A DNA stretch of 64,000 bases from Planctomycetota bacterium (GTDB lineage Bacteria; Planctomycetota; UBA1135; GCA-002686595), in NCBI GenBank assembly GCA_029250885.1, contig JAQXEK010000036.1, positions 1 to 64,000 on the forward strand, in the 5' to 3' direction. How positions within the stretch are numbered: position 1 is the first letter of the stretch; each line of letters begins with the position of its first letter. A model generated the notes under the pieces. The model was given only the letters and a program-made list of their open reading frames with translations, made no database searches and was not told the DNA's origin. Positions 1-8,359 of the stretch are shown one piece after another. A program made the translations under genes and the position numbers.

Positions 1-49
1 GTTTCCGTGTTGGGGGAAGGTGGGGGTCATGGGTTAGGATCTGGATTCG

Positions 50-2029
50 ATGCAACGCATTTCTACCAAGCTAGTGCTGGCTGTTCTTGCGGCAGTCGCC
101 CTGCCATTCCTAGCCTTCACCGTCTACCTTGATCAAGCGGTGAACCAGGGGTTCACGCGGCGCGTGACCGAACAGGCTCTCCAGAGCGTGGCGGCCGACC
201 TAGGCGGCCGCCTCGACCAGCTCGTGACCAGCAGCAGTGACGGACTCGATTTGCTGGCACAGCATACCTTTGTTAGCTACGTGGTTGAAGACTCCGCCGC
301 GATGCTTGCCGGAGACGCGACCGCGGATCCGCTGCTCTGGCTTGACGAAGTGGTGGAGTCCTTCGATCGACGCGTAGCGACGGGTGGTCTGTACGACTTG
401 ATCTTGTTGGTGGATGCGAATGGTCGCCTGATTGCTTCCAATAGCATGGACCGCAACCGGCAAGCCCTAGGGCCGCGCATCTTGGCCGACCTGGCCGCCC
501 GGGACTACAAGCGGGAGGACTGGTTTACAGACACGATGCTAGGAGCGCCCGTGCGCATGGACCAGCATGCCTCGAACCTACTGCAACTCCAGGACACGAT
601 TGCAGAGCGCAGGGCCGCGAATGAGCTGCAGCCCACGGACTATCACCTTGGCTTCGGGCTCCCCCTTACGGCTTTAGGCAAGTCGAACCTAGACCCGGGC
701 CCCGGTCCCCATGCGGTGCTCTTCGCCCTAGTGAACTGGGAGCCGTTCCAGGAGCTCGTCGAGGCTCCGGTGGTAAAGGAGACCTTCCGAGGGCTTGTTC
801 GCGAGGGTCAGGAGCCATCGCCCTACGGCTGGATCTGGGACAGCAAAGCAGACACGATCTTTGCCCACAAAAATACCAGCCTCTATGGCACGCGCATCAC
901 GGCGGACCTGAACCTGGGGATCCTGACTGACGCCGTGGTGAATTCGAAGACGGGCTGGGACCTCTATCCTCCCTATGAATTCCTTGGGGTGGAGAAGACG
1001 GCCGCCTTTAAGCGCTGCGGTGGCGAGGAGATGATGGGCTTCAGCTGGGTGGTCGGCGTGGGAATTGATGACGCGGATATGTTCGCGTCGAACCAGGCTA
1101 CGCGGCGGCTGCTCAAGCTGGGTAGCGCTGCCGTTCTTCTGGTGATTCTACTTTGGACCATGGTCATCGCCCGACGCATGACGTCGCCGATACACGCTCT
1201 GCAAGAGCTCACCGAGCGCGTGGCATCCGGGGATCTGGAGGCGCGCCTTGAACCCCAGAGCAGGGACGAGCTGGGCGCCCTAACGGAAGCGTTCAACCGC
1301 ATGACCAGCGACCTGGCGGCCAAGCAAGAGCAGCTGATCCGCGTGGAGAAGGACGCCGCGTGGCGCGAGATGGCGCGACAGATCGCCCACGACATCAAGA
1401 ACTCACTGACACCGATTAAGATCACCCTAGGGCTGCTGCAGCGTGCCCACACCGAGCGTTCGGAGCAATTCGAGACGATCCTGGATGACACCCTCGAGAT
1501 GATGCAGCGCAAGGTCGTTGATCTTGACGAGATCAGTAAGGACTTTGCCGAATTCACAGGCGGTCGCAAGGCCAACCCGACGCAGTTCTCGGGAATCGAG
1601 CTCGTGCAAGAGGTCTTTGGCCTGTACGGCGCCATGGCGGACGAGGCGGGTATCGAGTTGCGCGTCGAGGGAGACTCCTGCGATCTGTACCTCGACCGGC
1701 ACAAGCTGAGCCGCGTCTTGGAGAACACGGTGACAAACGCGTTCCAAGCCATGCCCGAGGGCGGTGTGCTTGTGGCTCACTTGACCTCTTCGGATTCCAC
1801 GTTAGTGATCGAGCTTTTGGACACGGGCGTCGGGGTGTCGGATGAAGCTCGCGAGCACCTGTTCGAGCCCTATTTCACCACCCGCAGCGAAGGCACCGGG
1901 CTGGGGCTGGCGATCACCTACCGCGTCCTCGAGGACATGGGGGGTAGCATCGAGTTAGAAGCCCGCAAAGACGGCAAGCCCGGCACCGTGGCGCGCATTG
2001 CGTTGCCCCGCCAGGAGCCACCCTCGTGA
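50..2029 (+). CDS. NtrY-like membrane sensor histidine kinase
   Basis: Predicted two-component sensor kinase of 659 residues. One membrane segment lies at about residues 7-27, followed by a large extracytoplasmic sensor region, a second membrane segment at about 355-372, a HAMP linker to about 430, then the kinase core. The phosphoacceptor is His447 in the motif IAHDIKNSLTPIK, which is typical of the NtrY/sigma-54 partner type. The ATPase boxes are present: N-box around Asn563, G1 DTGVG at 591 and G2 GTGLGL at 615. Its stop overlaps the next gene, so the two are probably co-translated. No response regulator is adjacent inside the window; the sigma-54 regulator at 47-48.5 kb is a possible but unproven partner. 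The ligand is unknown. Confidence 0.9.
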   Translation: MQRISTKLVLAVLAAVALPFLAFTVYLDQAVNQGFTRRVTEQALQSVAADLGGRLDQLVTSSSDGLDLLAQHTFVSYVVEDSAAMLAGDATADPLLWLDEVVESFDRRVATGGLYDLILLVDANGRLIASNSMDRNRQALGPRILADLAARDYKREDWFTDTMLGAPVRMDQHASNLLQLQDTIAERRAANELQPTDYHLGFGLPLTALGKSNLDPGPGPHAVLFALVNWEPFQELVEAPVVKETFRGLVREGQEPSPYGWIWDSKADTIFAHKNTSLYGTRITADLNLGILTDAVVNSKTGWDLYPPYEFLGVEKTAAFKRCGGEEMMGFSWVVGVGIDDADMFASNQATRRLLKLGSAAVLLVILLWTMVIARRMTSPIHALQELTERVASGDLEARLEPQSRDELGALTEAFNRMTSDLAAKQEQLIRVEKDAAWREMARQIAHDIKNSLTPIKITLGLLQRAHTERSEQFETILDDTLEMMQRKVVDLDEISKDFAEFTGGRKANPTQFSGIELVQEVFGLYGAMADEAGIELRVEGDSCDLYLDRHKLSRVLENTVTNAFQAMPEGGVLVAHLTSSDSTLVIELLDTGVGVSDEAREHLFEPYFTTRSEGTGLGLAITYRVLEDMGGSIELEARKDGKPGTVARIALPRQEPPS

Positions 2030-3072
2030 AGGTTTCGACCGAGGTCTTCGTGACCGGAGCCACGGGCTTCGTAGGCGAGCACTTTCTGCGACTCTTGTGC
2101 GCAGAGGGGGTTGCTGTGACCGCCCTGTGCCGCTCCTCGTCGAAGCGGGGCCACTTGGAGGACCTCGACATCACCTGGGTGCTCGGAGATGTCACCGACG
2201 GCCCTGGCTTGACCGCAGCGGTCATGAGTTTTGGCAAAGCCGCTCGAGCACGCGGCTCCCGAGCTTGGTTTGTGCACGGCGCCGCAGTGATCAGCTATGC
2301 GACCGCCTCGGGCCCTCTACAAGACCAAGCTAATGTGGAGGGCACCCGCAACGCGGTCGACGCCGCTAAAGCTGCCGGCGTGGACCGCATGTTGTACGTC
2401 AGCTCGGTGGTAGCCGTCGGCTTGGCCTCGGGCCCGACCACTTCAGTCGACGAGACAGAGCCCTTCGAGAGCGTACAGCAGCACACGGGTCAGCCCTATG
2501 TCGGCCACTACATGCGCACGAAGTACCTTGCCGAGCAGCTCGTGCATGAGGCCGTGGACCGTGGGCTAAACGTCGTGACGGTAAACCCCGGCGCGATCTT
2601 CGGCGAGGCCCAAGAACTCTCCAACACGGCCGAGATCTTTGGGCGCGTGGACAAGAGCCTTATCGGCCGCTTTGCCGGCCCCGGCTCGCTGTCCGTGGTC
2701 GGCGTGACCGACGTGGCCCGCGGCATGCTGCTAGCCCTTGAGCGCGGGAATACGGGCGAGCGCTATCTTCTCTGCGAGCGCAACCTCCAGCTCAGCGAGC
2801 TCATGGAGGCGATCTCCAAGCAGCTCGGCCACAACTTCCGGATTCGCACTTTAGGTCCGCGTACGTGGGCTCTACTGGTCTTGGCCACCCGGATCGTCGA
2901 CCTGGTCAAGCCGCTCCGCATTGTCACGCCCACAGCCCTCAGGCTATTGTCTGTACAGTTGCGCTTCGAATCCCACAAGGCCCGCCGCGACCTGGGCTGG
3001 GAGCCCGCACCCTTCGACCAAGTGCTCGCTGAGACCGTTGCCTGGCTGCGACGCATTGGCAAGGTCGGCTAG
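2026..3072 (+). CDS. NAD-dependent epimerase/dehydratase (extended SDR)
   Basis: 348-residue extended short-chain dehydrogenase. The N-terminal Rossmann motif GATGFVG (Gly11, Gly14, Gly17) binds the cofactor, and the catalytic pair is Tyr162/Lys166 in YMRTK. The family includes sugar epimerases, dihydroflavonol reductases and 3-beta-hydroxysteroid dehydrogenases; the substrate cannot be told from sequence. The start is a GTG that overlaps the stop of the upstream kinase by 4 bases (GTGA), which fixes the start and suggests translational coupling. The C-terminal half (about 230-348) is the variable substrate-binding part. It is distinct in sequence from the OleD-like SDR at 56-57 kb. Confidence 0.85.
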   Translation: MKVSTEVFVTGATGFVGEHFLRLLCAEGVAVTALCRSSSKRGHLEDLDITWVLGDVTDGPGLTAAVMSFGKAARARGSRAWFVHGAAVISYATASGPLQDQANVEGTRNAVDAAKAAGVDRMLYVSSVVAVGLASGPTTSVDETEPFESVQQHTGQPYVGHYMRTKYLAEQLVHEAVDRGLNVVTVNPGAIFGEAQELSNTAEIFGRVDKSLIGRFAGPGSLSVVGVTDVARGMLLALERGNTGERYLLCERNLQLSELMEAISKQLGHNFRIRTLGPRTWALLVLATRIVDLVKPLRIVTPTALRLLSVQLRFESHKARRDLGWEPAPFDQVLAETVAWLRRIGKVG

Positions 3073-3174
3073 ACTCAGCTAGCCCAGAAGGTCGCGCCCG
3101 AGGTCTGGTCCAGTGCGATCGCGTGGCAGAGGCCCTCGCCGACATGCGATAGGACGGCTGCGTGCTCCATGGCG

Positions 3175-4383
3175 TTATTCGTCTGCGATCTCGAAGACCG
3201 GGGAATAGGTCCACATGGGGGTGCCTGGAGGAAAGAGCATGCCGATCAGGTCATGTCCCCGGGGATCCATGGTTTGGCACGCAAATCCGCCGCTTGTTTC
3301 AAAGTACAGGTCTCGCCAGTCGAGCCGCCCTGTCAACAGGGGACCCGCCCAGTTAGCGGGCAGCTCGAGGTGCAGTGTGCTCTTGCCCTCGCTCACCTCC
3401 AGTCCGCTGTCGGTGCGCTTCAGGCAGTAATTCGTGCCGTAGATTCCAAGGGAGAGCTCGTCTTGTGAGCACATGATCATAGGGCGCAACCACGACTCGG
3501 CGGTGTCTTGTAACAGGCCCTTCCAGTCCACGATACGCAGCATGACTTCGTCGTGGAAGTTGTTGCTCTCGGCCATGCAGCCGCGGCGGAACAGTGCGCG
3601 AAAGACAGGATGAGGGGGCGGCACGTGGACCTCGATGTTTGGTCGGTTGTGCTCCTCCGCCAGGCGCCTTAAGAAGGCCAGCAGGCAGGTGACGGCTTGG
3701 GCATCCTTCGCGCCACACTCCATCACCGCCAGGGTGTCGCGCACTCGGAAGCGGACATAGGCCACGGCCACGCCATCGCGCCGATGGACCAAGGTATAGG
3801 CCGCCGCCGAGTTGCTCTCCCAGTCGAGGGCCGCGTTCGTGCGCAGCTCCGACCCCGACACAGCGCCGTAGTTTAAGGCAAACAGCTCCATAAGTTGCGG
3901 GACGTCCTCGCCAGCCAGGCCGACCCACTCGCCAGCATCATCCTGGGGCAACAGGTCCCGGTGGGCATCGCAGGTGTAGAGGTTAAAGGCGCTCTCGAAG
4001 CCGTGGCGGCGGAAGAATTCCTGGCCGCCCATAGCCACCGCGCCGCGCATGCCGCGGTCCTTTATGGCAGCGAGCCCTGTCTCCAATAGGAACGATCCAG
4101 CGCCCTGACTGCGAGCGTCGGCCACGACCCCAATGGGCGCGGAGATGGCCATGGACACTTCGCAGCCGCGTATTCTAAATCGACGCGGCAGGAACAACCC
4201 GTAGCCAAGGTCGCGACCTTCCGCGCTTGCAACCAGGGACATTCCTGCATCATAGGCCGGGTAGCCAGTGGCCAGCTGGGCGGCCAACTTGGACTCGCGA
4301 TTCGCCCGACCAAAGGCGGAATCGAGCAGGGGAGCAAGGCTTGTGTCCGCGCTGGGCGAAGCCGTTCGAAGTGTGTAGGCCAT
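3175..4383 (-). CDS. Eis-like GNAT family N-acetyltransferase
   Basis: 402 residues, the usual size of the Eis (COG4552) family. The N-terminal GNAT domain carries the acetyl-CoA binding loop RSQGAG at residues 91-96 after a beta-strand reading IGVVADA. A second, degenerate GNAT domain (about 150-290) and a C-terminal sterol-carrier-like domain (about 300-402) follow, which is the three-domain Eis plan. Eis proteins acetylate amines on lysines, aminoglycosides or peptides; the substrate here is unknown. It is convergent with the SDR and divergent from the GT2 gene with about 70 bases between starts. Confidence 0.75.
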   Translation of the reverse strand: MAYTLRTASPSADTSLAPLLDSAFGRANRESKLAAQLATGYPAYDAGMSLVASAEGRDLGYGLFLPRRFRIRGCEVSMAISAPIGVVADARSQGAGSFLLETGLAAIKDRGMRGAVAMGGQEFFRRHGFESAFNLYTCDAHRDLLPQDDAGEWVGLAGEDVPQLMELFALNYGAVSGSELRTNAALDWESNSAAAYTLVHRRDGVAVAYVRFRVRDTLAVMECGAKDAQAVTCLLAFLRRLAEEHNRPNIEVHVPPPHPVFRALFRRGCMAESNNFHDEVMLRIVDWKGLLQDTAESWLRPMIMCSQDELSLGIYGTNYCLKRTDSGLEVSEGKSTLHLELPANWAGPLLTGRLDWRDLYFETSGGFACQTMDPRGHDLIGMLFPPGTPMWTYSPVFEIADE

Positions 4384-4452
4384 AAATTAGCAGCAGCGAA
4401 GTCGAGGGGGAATGGGCATCGCGGCTCACATCCTAACTATGATTGCGCGCCC

Positions 4453-5256
4453 ATGCAGCGCCCAACAAGCCAGGAGCCCGAGAATCTGCCCCGCAACCTT
4501 GCGGTGATCATTCCCGCGCTAAACGAGGAAAAGGCCCTACCTCTCGTCCTTGCCGAGCTCCAGGACGCTCTCGCGGTCTTCGCCGGGGCGAACGCCGTGG
4601 GCTCCTGCCGCATCCTAGTCGTGGACAACGGCTCCATGGACGGCACCGCAGACATTGCGCTCAAGGGCGGCGCCGAGGTGATCTCCGAGCCGCGCCGTGG
4701 CTACGGCCAGGCCTGTTTGGCCGGCCTAGCTGTGCTCTTCGACGGGCCCAAGCCCATGGAGGAGTCCGGCCTAGTGCTCTTCCTCGACGCGGACCACTCG
4801 GACTACCCCGCGGACTTGGTGGACGTGCTGGGTCCCATCGTGGCGGGTCAGGCCGACTTCGTGATCGGCAGCCGCGTTCTGGGTGGCGCATCGATGGAAG
4901 CGCTGCTGCCCCAAGCCTGGTTCGGCAATCGTCTTTGCTGCTTCCTGATGTGGCTGCTGTTCGGCGTGCGCCATACGGACCTCGGCCCCTTCCGTGCTTT
5001 GGAGGCGGGAGCACTCAAGCACTTACAGATGGCCGATACGAACTTCGGCTGGACGATTGAGATGCAGCTCAAGGCCGCAGCTGCCAAGCTGCGTGTGGTC
5101 GAAGTTCCCGTGCGCTACCGGGCGCGCATCGGCACCAGCAAGATCACCGGGACGATCCGCGGCACGGTCGGCGCCGGCACCAAGATCCTCAGCTGGATTT
5201 TTGGTTGGCGCATCAAGTCGTGGTTTACTCGGGGAGGAATCCCCAAGTACCGCTAA
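4453..5256 (+). CDS. Family 2 glycosyltransferase (polyprenyl-phosphate sugar synthase-like)
   Basis: 267-residue GT-A glycosyltransferase. The N-terminal strand AVIIPALNEE, the nucleotide-binding segment VVDNGSMDGT (about 56-65) and the metal-binding DAD at Asp112-Asp114 are clear. The family resembles dolichol/undecaprenyl-phosphate mannose or glucose synthases, which move a sugar from a nucleotide donor to a lipid carrier. There is no C-terminal membrane anchor, so it is a cytoplasmic or peripheral enzyme. The start is the ATG beginning MQRPTSQEPE. An upstream frame is longer but does not preserve the domain. The donor sugar is not predictable. Confidence 0.85.
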   Translation: MQRPTSQEPENLPRNLAVIIPALNEEKALPLVLAELQDALAVFAGANAVGSCRILVVDNGSMDGTADIALKGGAEVISEPRRGYGQACLAGLAVLFDGPKPMEESGLVLFLDADHSDYPADLVDVLGPIVAGQADFVIGSRVLGGASMEALLPQAWFGNRLCCFLMWLLFGVRHTDLGPFRALEAGALKHLQMADTNFGWTIEMQLKAAAAKLRVVEVPVRYRARIGTSKITGTIRGTVGAGTKILSWIFGWRIKSWFTRGGIPKYR

Positions 5257-5554
5257 CCGTCGCGTAGCGAATCCCGATGATGTCCAGTAACCAATCGAGG
5301 GGGCCAAAGTACGGGAAGACTCCCGCATCGGTAATGACCGTATTCGGCTGACGAGCGTCCGATGCGTTCTCACGGGCGATGTCCAGGGCACCCTTCGGCA
5401 GGTCAATGGACAGGATCGTGACGGCCAAACCCGTGGACTCGAAGGTACCCGACGTGGTGGTGTTCTTGTGGAACTCAACGCTCGCACAGGAGCCAAGCAG
5501 GCCAAGACTAAGAGCGATGTACAGACCCAAGGTGGTTTTTCGACTAGCGATCAT
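5225..5554 (-). CDS. Small predicted lipoprotein, unknown function
   Basis: 109 residues with a signal peptide ending in the lipobox LLGSC, so the mature protein would be lipidated at Cys23 and have roughly 87 residues. I do not recognise the mature domain, which has a hydrophobic GPLDWLLDIIGI stretch near its C-terminus. It overlaps the 3' end of the glycosyltransferase by 32 bases in convergent orientation, which is tolerable. A clean lipobox at the right distance from a Met is the main support. Confidence 0.6.
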   Translation of the reverse strand: MIASRKTTLGLYIALSLGLLGSCASVEFHKNTTTSGTFESTGLAVTILSIDLPKGALDIARENASDARQPNTVITDAGVFPYFGPLDWLLDIIGIRYATVSGTWGFLPE

Positions 5555-5657
5555 GGGGTCAAGATACCGGGCTGCGCCGCCGGGCGCCCCAAAAAATCTT
5601 AGCAGCTCGGGATTCTCTACTCACCCAAACGGCGCATCCGTCGATATGCTGCCATCT

Positions 5658-6902
5658 ATGGAGGTCCAATCCCCACGCCGTCTCAACGCGGCCACGATCC
5701 CCTCGGAGCCTCGCTTCGCCTCGCATCTCGCCGAGTTTATAGCGCGCTTTGGCGACAGCAGTAGCGCTGCGGGGACCCCGCGCCTGTTCTTCGCCCCCGG
5801 TCGCGTCAACCTGATGGGGGCGCACCTCGACTACAACGGCGGACCGGTCATGCCCATGGCCATCGACCGAGGTACGTTCCTAGTCCTGCGCCCGCGCCGG
5901 GACGGGCTGGTCACCATCGCTACCTCTATGGACGATGAGCAGACGACTTTTAGCCTGAGCGTCCTCTTGGCGACCAAGGCGCCGAAGGCCGAAGAGCGCT
6001 GGTGGGACTACTCCGTCGGTGTCCTGCTGGGCCTGGCTAGGTGCGCTGAGCTCGATCCTGGGCGCGGCTTCGACCTCTACTACGGCGGCGACCTGCCCGT
6101 GGGTGCGGGCCTGTCCTCGTCCGCATCCGTAAGCCTTGTCACCGCTGTCGCCCTGAACGCTCATTTTGGCCTAGACATGTCCGTGGACCAGGCCATCGAC
6201 GCTGCGCTCTTCGCCGAGCGCGAGTTTGTCGGCGTCATGTGCGGCATCATGGATCCCTTCGCCGTCGGCTTCGCTAGCCCCGGCCACCTGCTGCTGCTCA
6301 ACTGCAAGGACCGCTCGTGGCAGCACGTTGGACTCGACGGTGAAAAGTACATGGTCGGCATCATCGACACCCTCGTGCGCCGTAAGCTCGCCAAGGGCGA
6401 GTTCAACCTGCGCGTCGAGCAGTGCGCCGCCGCCTACCAAGCCCTCGCTCCCTTCGCCCCGGATGCCGAGCACCTGTCCGAAGTCCCCCTAGCCGTCTTC
6501 GAAGCCCACGAGCGCGACCTCGATCCCGCCGTCGCCAAGCGCGCCCGCCACGTGCTCGAAGAGACCTCGCGGACTTTCGAGGCACGGGACGCCCTGCAGC
6601 TCGGCGACGTCGCCGCCTTCGGCTGCGCCATGTTCGACGCCCACGACTCCCTGCGCGACCACTTCGAGGTCTCCATCGACGAGCTCAACACCATCGTCGA
6701 GTTCGCCAAGTCCCACGACGCCGTACTCGGCGGCCGCCTAACCGGCGCGGGCTTCGGCGGCTGTGTAGCCGTGATCCTCAAAGCCGGCCAACAAGACGCC
6801 TTCGCCGCCGCCATGTGCACGGCCTACGAACAAGCCCACGGCCAAACCCCCAAGATCGCCTTCTACAAGGGCTCGCCTGGGTTGGGCGAAGTGGTGGTTT
6901 GA
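5658..6902 (+). CDS. Galactokinase-family GHMP sugar kinase with altered sugar pocket
   Basis: 414-residue GHMP kinase of galactokinase length. The family signature GRVNLMGAHLDYN (residues 48-60), the ATP-binding GLSSSAS motif, CGIMDPF (catalytic Asp199) and the C-terminal GAGFGG loop are all present. True galactokinases read GEHTDY in the signature and MDQF around the Asp. Here the Glu is Ala55 and the Gln is Pro200, while Arg49, His56 and Asp58 remain. From family knowledge that Glu contacts the sugar C6 hydroxyl, so a related substrate such as a uronic acid or pentose is plausible. I chose the ATG at 5658 because a longer frame from 5379 runs antisense through the lipoprotein gene and adds no domain. 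ATG 5646 is an alternative. Confidence 0.85.
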   Translation: MEVQSPRRLNAATIPSEPRFASHLAEFIARFGDSSSAAGTPRLFFAPGRVNLMGAHLDYNGGPVMPMAIDRGTFLVLRPRRDGLVTIATSMDDEQTTFSLSVLLATKAPKAEERWWDYSVGVLLGLARCAELDPGRGFDLYYGGDLPVGAGLSSSASVSLVTAVALNAHFGLDMSVDQAIDAALFAEREFVGVMCGIMDPFAVGFASPGHLLLLNCKDRSWQHVGLDGEKYMVGIIDTLVRRKLAKGEFNLRVEQCAAAYQALAPFAPDAEHLSEVPLAVFEAHERDLDPAVAKRARHVLEETSRTFEARDALQLGDVAAFGCAMFDAHDSLRDHFEVSIDELNTIVEFAKSHDAVLGGRLTGAGFGGCVAVILKAGQQDAFAAAMCTAYEQAHGQTPKIAFYKGSPGLGEVVV

Positions 6903-6946
6903 GCCTCTAGGGGACCTTCATCCCCTGATTGGTGATTCGCTACGCC

Positions 6947-8047
6947 TTACTTCGCCTCCGCGCGAATCAACTCCACCAAGTTCTTAGCCAGGTCGTTCGG
7001 CACCGGGATGGTGAGGTGGTATTGGGTGAGCTTCCACTGGTGGTCTTGGCGCACGAAGACTCCGGTGCCGCGGGTGACTCCGTAGGAGGCGCTGTCTAGG
7101 AGCTCGTCGAACCAGGCGGTGTTGCCGTCTTCGGAGACGTAGGTGTGGCGTTCGGTGGCGGTGTAGGTCCAGCCTTGGCCCTTGGAGAAGTAGGGCTCGG
7201 CGAAGGCTTGGAATTCGGCGCGGGTCCAGCGCTCGGTGGCGTCGGTTCCGATGAACACGGACTGGTCCGCGAAGTGGTTGAAGTAGCGGCTCGAGTCGGC
7301 CTTGGAGGCGGCGTCGTGGAAGTCCGTGAGGATCTGGCGCAGGCGGAAGGTCTCGAGGGTTTGGAAGAGCGTCTTGCCGGTCAAGCCCGTGGGCGTGTGG
7401 CCCTCGCCTTCGAGCACGGTGAAGCGCTCGGGCGGGAAGCCAAGCTCGGTCATACGCTCTTCGACCTCGCGCATCTTGGTCAGCCAGCCGGTGTCGTCGC
7501 CGCCTACGTACATGGCCATGGGCAGGTCGGCTAGGCGCTCGAGCTGCTCCATGCCCGCGTCGTTCGGCATGCCGGGCAGAAGGCTGAGGGACGCGAAGCG
7601 GTCCGGTCGGTCGAGGGCCAACTCGAAGGCCGCGCGGCCTCCGTTGGAGACGCCGGCCAGGTGCAGCTTGCCGCCTTCGACGGCGTAGGTGGCCTCGATG
7701 TGATCGATGAGCTCGTGCAAACGCGGCAGGGTGTCGCCGCCGAGGTAGCCGCCCTCGGGTGCGATGGGGGAGATCACGGTCCAGCCCCGGGCTAGGGCTT
7801 CCTCGCGCCAATACAAGCCGTCGGCGGCGGCGACCATCTGAGCAGTCTGGCTGCCCGGCGGCAGTGCGAGCAGCACGGGGCCGACAGCGCCGGCTGCCAT
7901 GGACTCGGGGCGCACAACATTGAAGGCCAGCAGGTCCTCGTTCCGGGAGGGCGCCTCCGTAGGCTGAGTCGCAGGAGCGCTTGTGGGCGTCTGGGAGAAA
8001 TCTTGGGGCATCAAGGCACAGAGCAGGGTGGCGGCGGTGATCTTCAT
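6947..8047 (-). CDS. Exported alpha/beta hydrolase fused to a SnoaL-like domain
   Basis: 366 residues. A weak signal-like N-terminus and a Pro/Thr-rich linker lead into an alpha/beta hydrolase domain with the nucleophile elbow GVSNGG (Ser134), a likely acid Asp184 or Asp185 (GGDD) and His217 (EGEGHTP). This resembles the phospholipase/carboxylesterase or PHB-depolymerase-like esterases. From about 235 to 360 follows an NTF2/SnoaL-like fold of the type with a C-terminal strand ending DHQWKLTQYHLTIPV. SnoaL-type domains often sense or bind small molecules or act as cyclases; the fused role is unknown. It is convergent with the sugar kinase. Confidence 0.7.
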   Translation of the reverse strand: MKITAATLLCALMPQDFSQTPTSAPATQPTEAPSRNEDLLAFNVVRPESMAAGAVGPVLLALPPGSQTAQMVAAADGLYWREEALARGWTVISPIAPEGGYLGGDTLPRLHELIDHIEATYAVEGGKLHLAGVSNGGRAAFELALDRPDRFASLSLLPGMPNDAGMEQLERLADLPMAMYVGGDDTGWLTKMREVEERMTELGFPPERFTVLEGEGHTPTGLTGKTLFQTLETFRLRQILTDFHDAASKADSSRYFNHFADQSVFIGTDATERWTRAEFQAFAEPYFSKGQGWTYTATERHTYVSEDGNTAWFDELLDSASYGVTRGTGVFVRQDHQWKLTQYHLTIPVPNDLAKNLVELIRAEAK

Positions 8048-8359
8048 AAGGCTGCAGCCTACGGCTTTTCCAAATGCCAGCGATGGGATTGTGTGCCCTT
8101 TGGCGCGGCTTGTCTAAATCTCACGGATTGATCATGGGCCGGATAGACCCTAGTGACGGAGCAGATCTTTGGCCTGGATGATGACAACATGGCCATGGAG
8201 ACAAACTGGAGCCCCCGCACCAAGTGCTCTACCTCGGCAAGTTGCCGCCAGACTATCCCCACCGATACTCGGACAGGTTGTGCAAGAGCGCCGCGGCCCA
8301 GTTGCAAATCGCATCTAGGCCGCGGCGCTTATTCGCGGAATCAGGCCCTCGGGCGATCC
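8048..8359. other. Intergenic region with a terminator-like hairpin
   Basis: About 310 bases between two minus-strand genes. I see no convincing gene. Its only clear element is the 12-bp inverted repeat at 8287-8329, listed separately. The part near 8048-8150 would hold the promoter of the hydrolase gene, but I cannot assign boxes. Confidence 0.6.
8287..8329 (-). terminator. Probable terminator of the TPR protein gene
   Basis: AGCGCCGCGGCC at 8287-8298 is perfectly complementary to GGCCGCGGCGCT at 8318-8329, with a 19-base loop that can fold further (TGC/GCA). It lies about 30 bases past the stop of the minus-strand TPR gene. There is no strong U-tract, so intrinsic termination is likely but not certain. 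Confidence 0.5.

Noticed and set aside
5379-5657. Longer N-terminus for the galactokinase-like enzyme
   Set aside because: It is antisense to the small lipoprotein gene and lacks homology; the start at 5658 gives the usual length.
6903-6946. Short hairpin GGGGA/TCCCC between two convergent genes
   Set aside because: Stem of only about 6 bp and no T-run; not convincing as a terminator.
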